From positions 1 through 10,290 of the forward strand of contig JAITQR010000277.1 in NCBI GenBank assembly GCA_031288815.1: DNA of 10,290 nt, written 5' to 3'. This DNA comes from Treponema sp. Its GTDB lineage: Bacteria; Spirochaetota; Spirochaetia; Treponematales; Breznakiellaceae. The notes under the pieces were generated by a model, which ran no database searches, was not told where the DNA came from, and saw only the letters and a program-made list of their open reading frames with translations. Positions 6,534 to 10,290 of this stretch are shown one piece after another. The position numbers were made by a program, and so were the translations under genes. Numbering within the stretch: the first letter of the stretch is position 1; each line of letters begins with the position of its first letter.

Positions 6534-8152
6534 CACGCCGCTATCCGTTTATCGTTGTACAGGGAGAGTTTTCGCTTTCCCCCGCCCCTGCGGACAGGGC
6601 CGGTAAAAACGGGGATACAGATCACTAAACTACAAAGGGCCGGCAAGAAACCGGCCAAGGAAGAACCGCCGTCCTTACCGGCCTCTACCCTCGTATAAAC
6701 CTGATTTTCCAAAAAAGTCATAAATCCCTCAAGTGAAAAAGGCGGGATATCTTCATCCATACCGTAAGATTCGGCGGAAATATCGGCGATAAGCCCGTCC
6801 TGTCCTATATCATAGTGAAAATATTCCGGTTGGGCAAATTCGCCGCCCAGGGGAAGCAGGGAAAAACCGATTTGGAACAGTACGTGGGCTTTGTATTCGG
6901 CGGCGCTGATAGGCGGGGGCCAGCCCATATCCCGCCGGTTTTCCTCCGCCAGGACGGGATCGGAACGCCGGGCCGGCCGGCCACTTCCGTCAAGCCAGGC
7001 AAGAGCCCGGGGAGGGTCAAAATCAAAATCGAGGGAAGAGAAGGAAAAAAGCGCCGAAATAAGAGAGGCGCAGGCAAAGGGCAGCATGGTCTTGGGAAAC
7101 TCGGGGCCCCGGTTCTCCATGATCGTCACCGGAACAAAAAGTATGTGTCCTCCCCCGCCCCCGGCGTCTATCATAAAATACAAAAAAAAGATCCCCATAA
7201 AGACCACGAAAGTTCCCGCCCCAAGCAGGGGCCCGGCTTCCCCAAGAATCGCGGAAAGGACATAGAGCCCTATCAGGGGGAGGCAAAGGAGCCAATGGGA
7301 GCGGTAAGGGACGAGACCGTTCCGCCGAATACCGGCGAAAAGGCTTCCGTCTCCCCACCGGAAAGAACCGGCGAGACGCAGGGAAAAGCAAATTTCCCGT
7401 ACCGGCTCCAGGAGCAGTCCCGCCAGCAGGCAGAGGATCGCCCCCATGGCGAAACCCGGGGAACCCAGAAGGCTTAAGCCCGTCAGAGGGAAAACCAGGT
7501 GGATGGCCAGCAGACGGGGACGGAATAAAAAACAGAATCCCAGCCCGGCAAGAAGGTAGCAGAGAAGGTACAAGCCGTAAGAGCCGCCCATTCCCGGGCC
7601 GGACTTAAAAGAGGCGCCGGTTCGGAGCGAGCCTTCCCCGGGGAAAGTCAGGGTATAGGGGATCTCCCCCATAAGCTCCCGGACTTCTTTTTCGAGGGAT
7701 TGGCAAAGGGCGCGCCGGAAGATGCCGCCGAATCGCAAGGCCGAATCATCAAGAGGAATGAAAAAATGACGCTTCCCGTTCCGGACAAAAAAAGAACGGA
7801 GCCGGCCGGCAAAACCGTCGTTCCTGGGATCGAAGGCTTCAAGCCTATTCTCGTATTGATCCAGGGGAACCCGGATGATTTTATCGAAATCGTTCAGCAA
7901 TACCCACTGGGACGACTCGGACAGGACCTCCTTACCGGCGGCTTCCAGGTTCAGGGCCAGGTTCAGGGCGGCGGTCATTTCCCGGTCGGAAATCAGCTCG
8001 TCAAGCTCAAGAACCGCGAAAAGCCCTTCCGTCACACGGTTCGCCGCCGGCGCGGAATCGCCGGGGGAGGCGGTAAAGGCCAAGCCAAAAAGCGAAGCCC
8101 CCAAGACCAGAGAACAGAGGCTTAAAACTGGCAGAAAATTTTTAAAAATCAT
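6533..8152 (-). CDS. Unrecognised polytopic membrane protein encoded in front of rnfC
   Basis: A 539-residue protein whose family I do not recognise. A signal-like hydrophobic N-terminus (about 7-27) is followed by a soluble, probably extracytoplasmic domain (about 28-185) that includes DRE, LNDFDKIIRVPLDQYENR and RNGKRHFFIPLDDS segments. Then comes a cluster of membrane helices (about 191-250 and 287-383) containing a pentaglycine (331-335). A second soluble region (about 384-495) carries FDFDPPRALAWLDGSG and many acidic and aromatic residues. It ends with a last helix (about 498-518) and a basic tail. No Cys-rich, nucleotide-binding or SGAT motif is visible. Its stop overlaps the rnfC start and it begins 12 bases after the upstream gene, so it belongs to the rnf operon and is probably made with it. 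A role as accessory or structural partner of the complex is inference from position alone. The ribosome binding site at its ATG is weak. Confidence 0.8.
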   Translation of the reverse strand: MIFKNFLPVLSLCSLVLGASLFGLAFTASPGDSAPAANRVTEGLFAVLELDELISDREMTAALNLALNLEAAGKEVLSESSQWVLLNDFDKIIRVPLDQYENRLEAFDPRNDGFAGRLRSFFVRNGKRHFFIPLDDSALRFGGIFRRALCQSLEKEVRELMGEIPYTLTFPGEGSLRTGASFKSGPGMGGSYGLYLLCYLLAGLGFCFLFRPRLLAIHLVFPLTGLSLLGSPGFAMGAILCLLAGLLLEPVREICFSLRLAGSFRWGDGSLFAGIRRNGLVPYRSHWLLCLPLIGLYVLSAILGEAGPLLGAGTFVVFMGIFFLYFMIDAGGGGGHILFVPVTIMENRGPEFPKTMLPFACASLISALFSFSSLDFDFDPPRALAWLDGSGRPARRSDPVLAEENRRDMGWPPPISAAEYKAHVLFQIGFSLLPLGGEFAQPEYFHYDIGQDGLIADISAESYGMDEDIPPFSLEGFMTFLENQVYTRVEAGKDGGSSLAGFLPALCSLVICIPVFTGPVRRGGGKRKLSLYNDKRIAA

Positions 8153-8164
8153 GAAGCGAAAAAC

Positions 8165-8653
8165 CTATAGCAGCACAAAGGCGGCGGATATAAAAATGCC
8201 CAGCAAGCCCCCTACTACCACCTCCAGCGGCGTATGCCCCTGAATTTCCTTTACCGGATGATATTCCGTATTCAGCTTCTCCGATACCTGTCTACCAAGG
8301 ATATTAAGAATCCGCGCCTGGATGCCCGAAGAACGGCGTACCCCCATGGCGTCCCGCAACACCACCAAGGCGAACCAGAAAGAAAGCTGGAAAAGATTTG
8401 AACCCGGCCCCTCCAAAAAAGCGGAGGATGTAGCTATAGAGCATACCAGGGCGGCGTGACTGGAAGGCATGCCGCCGGTACGCCAGACCAGGGTCTCTAA
8501 AGTATCCCGGAAATTTCTCTTCCGGGAACCTATCAGGTGGATGGTCATTTTCAAAAACTGGGCCATGCAAAAACTGGTAATTGAGGAAAGAAATATCTGA
8601 TTTTCAAAAAAAGCCTTAAGCGGCTCCGCTCTTAAAGGCATAGGAAAAAGCAT
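8165..8653 (-). CDS. Divergent PAP2 family (YuiD/DUF212) membrane protein
   Basis: A 162-residue integral membrane protein from the preferred start. It carries the full signature of the divergent PAP2 family: GGMPSSHAALVCSIATSSAFLEG, then FALVVLRDAMGVRRSSGIQARILN, and a C-terminal HTPLEVVVGGLLGIFISAAFVLL. The PSSH and the D-x-x-G-V-R-R segment correspond to conserved positions of YuiD-like proteins, which resemble the PAP2 phosphatases of lipid metabolism; their substrate is not established. The longest frame would begin with the ATG at 8669-8671, but nothing like a ribosome binding site precedes it. The ATG at 8651-8653 has GGGGGA 10 bases upstream, so it is preferred. It is the first gene of the minus-strand chain, 12 bases before the 539-residue gene, and probably shares the transcript that includes rnf. 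Confidence 0.88.
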   Translation of the reverse strand: MLFPMPLRAEPLKAFFENQIFLSSITSFCMAQFLKMTIHLIGSRKRNFRDTLETLVWRTGGMPSSHAALVCSIATSSAFLEGPGSNLFQLSFWFALVVLRDAMGVRRSSGIQARILNILGRQVSEKLNTEYHPVKEIQGHTPLEVVVGGLLGIFISAAFVLL

Positions 8654-8681
8654 TAAACTATGTTCCCCCATACGGGAGGGG

Positions 8682-8707
8682 CTGTCAAGAGCTCCCTATT
8701 TTGACAG
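8682..8707. repeat. 7-bp inverted repeat CTGTCAA-N12-TTGACAG in the divergent spacer
   Basis: CTGTCAA (8682-8688) and TTGACAG (8701-8707) are perfect inverted copies 12 bases apart, centred close to the likely start of the minus-strand transcript. The spacing puts equivalent bases 19 apart, nearly two helical turns, as expected for a dimeric repressor site. Each arm also contains TTGACA, identical to the consensus -35 hexamer and pointing outward, but neither has a fitting -10 at 16-18 bases. Confidence 0.35.
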
Positions 8708-8714
8708 TATAGCA
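8706..8714 (-). promoter_or_regulatory. Possible extended -10 promoter for the minus-strand operon
   Basis: On the minus strand the sequence reads TGCTATACT, an extended -10 (TG-N-TATACT, one mismatch to TATAAT). It would start transcription near 8699 and leave a leader of about 46 bases before the preferred ATG at 8653. No good -35 lies 16-18 bases upstream, which is tolerated for extended -10 promoters. This is the only candidate seen upstream of the YuiD-like, unknown, rnfCDGEA chain. Confidence 0.35.
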
Positions 8715-8729
8715 CCTATAACGCTTCCC

Positions 8730-8758
8730 TTGCGGTATTGCCAGCCGGGTAATACTAT
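8730..8758 (+). promoter_or_regulatory. Possible promoter of the RluA-family gene
   Basis: TTGCGG (8730-8735) and TACTAT (8753-8758) are 17 bases apart and match the consensus hexamers at three and four positions. Transcription would begin near 8765, about 20 bases before the preferred start at 8786. The match is modest. Confidence 0.28.
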
Positions 8759-8770
8759 CAGATCCACATG

Positions 8771-8775
8771 AAGGA
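8771..8775 (+). promoter_or_regulatory. Ribosome binding site that decides the RluA-family start
   Basis: AAGGA lies 10 bases before the ATG at 8786. It sits after the in-frame ATG at 8768, which itself has no purine-rich site in front of it, so the later ATG is the more likely start. Confidence 0.55.
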
Positions 8776-8785
8776 TAATTCGATT

Positions 8786-9823
8786 ATGGAACTCCGGGCC
8801 GCCGCTGGAGACGAGGGCCGCCGCCTGGACCGGATTCTGCGCAAAGCCCTGCCGCGAATGCCTCTGTCCCGTATCCACCGCCTGTTGCGGGAGGGGAGGA
8901 TCCGGGTGGACGGCCGCAGGGCGGCCGCGGGCGATCGGGTTCGGGCCGGTCAGATTATCCGCGTGCCGGCGGAAGACGCGGACCCTGCCGTTCCGGGGAG
9001 AACGGAAAGCCAGGTGGAGACGGAGTCTGCCGCCCGCCCGGGGCCGGGGAACCTGGACATCATCTTTGAAAGTCCCCACATCCTGGCGCTGAACAAACCG
9101 GCGGGACTGGCCGTTCACGGCCCCCATAGTCTGGATACCCTGGCCAGGACCTATCTTGGCTCCCGGATTCCCCCTTCCCTCTCTTTTAGCCCCGGTCCTC
9201 TCCATCGCCTGGATAAGCCGACCAGCGGTATCGTGGTCTTCTCGGTAAGTTTGGCGGGGGCCCGCTTTTTCAGCGCCCTGCTCCGGGAACACTCCCTGAT
9301 CAAGCGATATCTGGCGGTGGTGGAAGGCGTAATAGGGGAAGCGGGGGTTTGGGAAGACAAGGTCATCCGGGATACGGAGCGGCGGAAAACCCTGCGGGCG
9401 GAGGATGCAGAGGCCGGAGAAGCCCCCGGGGGGAAACCGGCCCGTACACGATTTAAACCGCTAAGCCGGGGCAAGGATTTTACCCTGCTGGAGCTGGAAC
9501 CGGATACGGGAAGAACCCACCAGATCCGCGCCCAGGCCGCCTTCCACGGCCACCCCCTGGCCGGAGACCGGAAATACGGCGGCGGCGCCAGCCCGATCCC
9601 CAAAGGCCGGGACGGGACAGGCCCTGACATAAGCTTCCTCCTCCACGCCTGGCGGCTGGGGATTCCGTCCCTCCCGGTTGAAAAAAATACCCACCCCAAA
9701 GAAGCCCGGCCTGTTCTCCCGTCCCTTCTGGAAGCCCCGCTTCCCGCTTACTTCCGGGAAACCCTGCTTCGCCTTTTCGGGGAGCGGCGGATTTTATGCA
9801 TATTTCCGGCCTTGCGGGAGTAA
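8786..9823 (+). CDS. RluA-family 23S rRNA/tRNA pseudouridine synthase
   Basis: A 345-residue enzyme of the RluA/RluC/RluD family, which converts specific uridines in rRNA or tRNA to pseudouridine. An N-terminal S4 RNA-binding domain (about 10-60) shows GRRLDRILRKALPRMPLSRIHRLLREGRIRVDGRR with the expected basic pattern. The catalytic domain follows, with ILALNKPAGLAVHG (99-112), PLHRLDKPTSGIVVFS (138-153) carrying the catalytic Asp143, IKRYLAVVEG, and the family motif GRTHQIRAQAAFHGHPLAGDRKYG. The key residues are all in place. The chain is slightly longer than usual, with an acidic linker between the S4 and catalytic domains and a proline-rich C-terminal end. Which uridine it modifies cannot be told by eye. 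It is divergent from the minus-strand operon and convergent with the feo genes, so it is likely transcribed alone. Confidence 0.93.
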   Translation: MELRAAAGDEGRRLDRILRKALPRMPLSRIHRLLREGRIRVDGRRAAAGDRVRAGQIIRVPAEDADPAVPGRTESQVETESAARPGPGNLDIIFESPHILALNKPAGLAVHGPHSLDTLARTYLGSRIPPSLSFSPGPLHRLDKPTSGIVVFSVSLAGARFFSALLREHSLIKRYLAVVEGVIGEAGVWEDKVIRDTERRKTLRAEDAEAGEAPGGKPARTRFKPLSRGKDFTLLELEPDTGRTHQIRAQAAFHGHPLAGDRKYGGGASPIPKGRDGTGPDISFLLHAWRLGIPSLPVEKNTHPKEARPVLPSLLEAPLPAYFRETLLRLFGERRILCIFPALRE

Positions 9824-9951
9824 CCCTTACCTTGTACCGCTGACCAAAGCGACCGCGACACAAAGTCCGCCGAACCGAACATTCGCGGCATGCCCATTAA
9901 TCGGGATTTTCGCGGCCCTGGTGGCGCAAAAATCCTCAAGTACGACAGGCC
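9824..9951. other. Convergent spacer without a recognised feature
   Basis: These 128 bases separate the ends of the RluA-family gene and the Cys-rich gene. I looked for a terminator and found only short, poorly placed complementary stretches such as GCCC-ATTAAT-CGGG near 9892-9905, with no T-run. No small gene with a convincing start is visible. Confidence 0.3.
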
Positions 9952-10119
9952 CTAGCGGATTACCCGCTCCCCGCCTTTTGGACAAGATCCGCAGCCGCAG
10001 CCGCAACCGGTTTTCCCCCTGCGGATATTAAGGACCAGGCGCGCCGCCACGGAAATCAAGACCGCGAACACGATAAAGCCGACGACGATATTCCCCGCAT
10101 TGTTTGTCAGAATTTCCAT
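9952..10119 (-). CDS. FeoB-associated Cys-rich membrane protein
   Basis: A 55-residue protein. It opens MEILTNNAGNIVVGFIVFAV, has a single membrane helix at about 10-32, a basic stretch NIRRGKTG, and then a short cysteine-rich tail, CGCGCGSCPKGG (39-50). It ends with TAG at 9952-9954. Layout, size and the C-G-C-G-C-G-x-C tail match the FeoB-associated Cys-rich family, which is commonly encoded directly after feoB and is thought to assist ferrous iron uptake, possibly by holding iron at the cytoplasmic exit; that role is not settled. Here it begins 12 bases after the feoB stop, with GGAGG 5 bases before the ATG, so co-translation with feoB is expected. Confidence 0.85.
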   Translation of the reverse strand: MEILTNNAGNIVVGFIVFAVLISVAARLVLNIRRGKTGCGCGCGSCPKGGERVIR

Positions 10120-10124
10120 ATCCG

Positions 10125-10129
10125 CCTCC
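10125..10129 (-). promoter_or_regulatory. Ribosome binding site of the Cys-rich gene
   Basis: GGAGG on the minus strand, 5 bases before the ATG at 10117-10119 and inside the 12-base gap after feoB. It supports this small frame as a real gene. Confidence 0.7.
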
Positions 10130-10131
10130 GC

Positions 10132-10290
10132 CTAAGCGGCCTTGCGAAAAGTCTGGTCCTGGGGCAGTTTCTTCTCCGCGGGTTTCCGTACCAGGAGATA
10201 GACCAGCAAGGCTAAAGCCGCGAGGCCCGCGACCGTACCGGCGTGGAAACCGCCTCCGCCCAGGAAGCTGCCCAGCTGATACACCATAAG
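10132..10290 (-). CDS. feoB: Ferrous iron transporter FeoB, C-terminal end
   Basis: The minus-strand frame is open to the window edge and ends with TAG at 10132-10134, giving the last 52 residues. It begins LMVYQLGSFLGGGG, continues into one hydrophobic helix (GTVAGLAALALLVYLLV) and ends in a charged cytoplasmic tail. The MVYQLG segment followed by a last helix ending in a YLL-x-R step matches the C-terminus of FeoB, the GTP-dependent Fe(II) permease. The match is short, but the cysteine-rich FeoB-partner gene 12 bases downstream makes the assignment strong. The GTPase and most of the transport domain lie outside the window. Confidence 0.78.
   Translation of the reverse strand, partial: LMVYQLGSFLGGGGFHAGTVAGLAALALLVYLLVRKPAEKKLPQDQTFRKAA

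Noticed and set aside
8701..8722. Plus-strand promoter made of TTGACA (8701-8706) and TATAAC (8717-8722)
   Set aside because: The hexamers look good separately, but the 10-base spacing is far too short for a sigma-70 promoter.
8696..9292. 198-residue minus-strand open frame opposite the RluA-family gene
   Set aside because: It overlaps the pseudouridine synthase, whose catalytic motifs are complete, and its own translation is Arg/Gly-rich without recognisable features.
10104..10289. 61-residue plus-strand open frame at the right edge
   Set aside because: It is antisense to the feoB end and the Cys-rich gene, is proline- and arginine-rich, and has no support.
1..10290. CRISPR array, tRNA, rRNA, insertion sequence or prophage remnants
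   Set aside because: No regularly spaced repeats, no cloverleaf-like or rRNA-like sequence, no transposase motif and no flanking terminal repeats were seen by reading through both strands.

Overview
The window is a compact, GC-rich bacterial stretch. The best guess at its origin is a spirochaete of the Treponema type, perhaps a gut lineage. This is inferred from an rnfCDGEA operon without rnfB, a GH57-type protein next to it, and the overall gene style. No rRNA or marker gene fixes the taxonomy.

Layout. (1) Positions 2-289, plus strand: the C-terminal end of a ComEC-like metallo-beta-lactamase-fold protein, cut by the window edge. (2) Positions 371-2317, minus strand: a GH57 4-alpha-glucanotransferase-like protein in which the positions of both catalytic acids are replaced. 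(3) Positions 2408-8653, minus strand: one tightly packed operon. It reads, in transcription order, a divergent PAP2 (YuiD/DUF212) membrane protein, an unrecognised 539-residue polytopic membrane protein, then rnfC, rnfD, rnfG, rnfE and rnfA. From the 539-residue gene onward every junction overlaps, mostly as ATGA or GTGA, which implies translational coupling. (4) Positions 8786-9823, plus strand, divergent: an RluA-family pseudouridine synthase. (5) Positions 9952-10119 and 10132-10290, minus strand: a 55-residue FeoB-associated cysteine-rich membrane protein and the C-terminal end of FeoB, an iron-uptake pair.

The main point of interest is the Rnf locus. The fold-level signatures of all five subunits are recognisable, and RnfC keeps two perfect 4Fe-4S motifs. 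Other cofactor or substrate signatures of a normal Rnf complex are absent or altered: the RnfC glycine-rich and GAECEPY motifs, the Thr acceptor and Asp of the RnfD flavinylation motif, the whole SGAT motif of a short RnfG, and the RnfA/RnfE cysteines that hold the membrane 2Fe-2S cluster. RnfB, the ferredoxin-linked subunit, is not here. The adjacent GH57 protein also lacks its catalytic residues. All frames are open, overlapping and preceded by good ribosome binding sites, so this does not look like decay. It looks like a repurposed, Rnf-derived membrane complex, possibly with the unknown 539-residue protein as a dedicated partner. That interpretation is inference; the residue replacements are read directly by eye-alignment to remembered family motifs.
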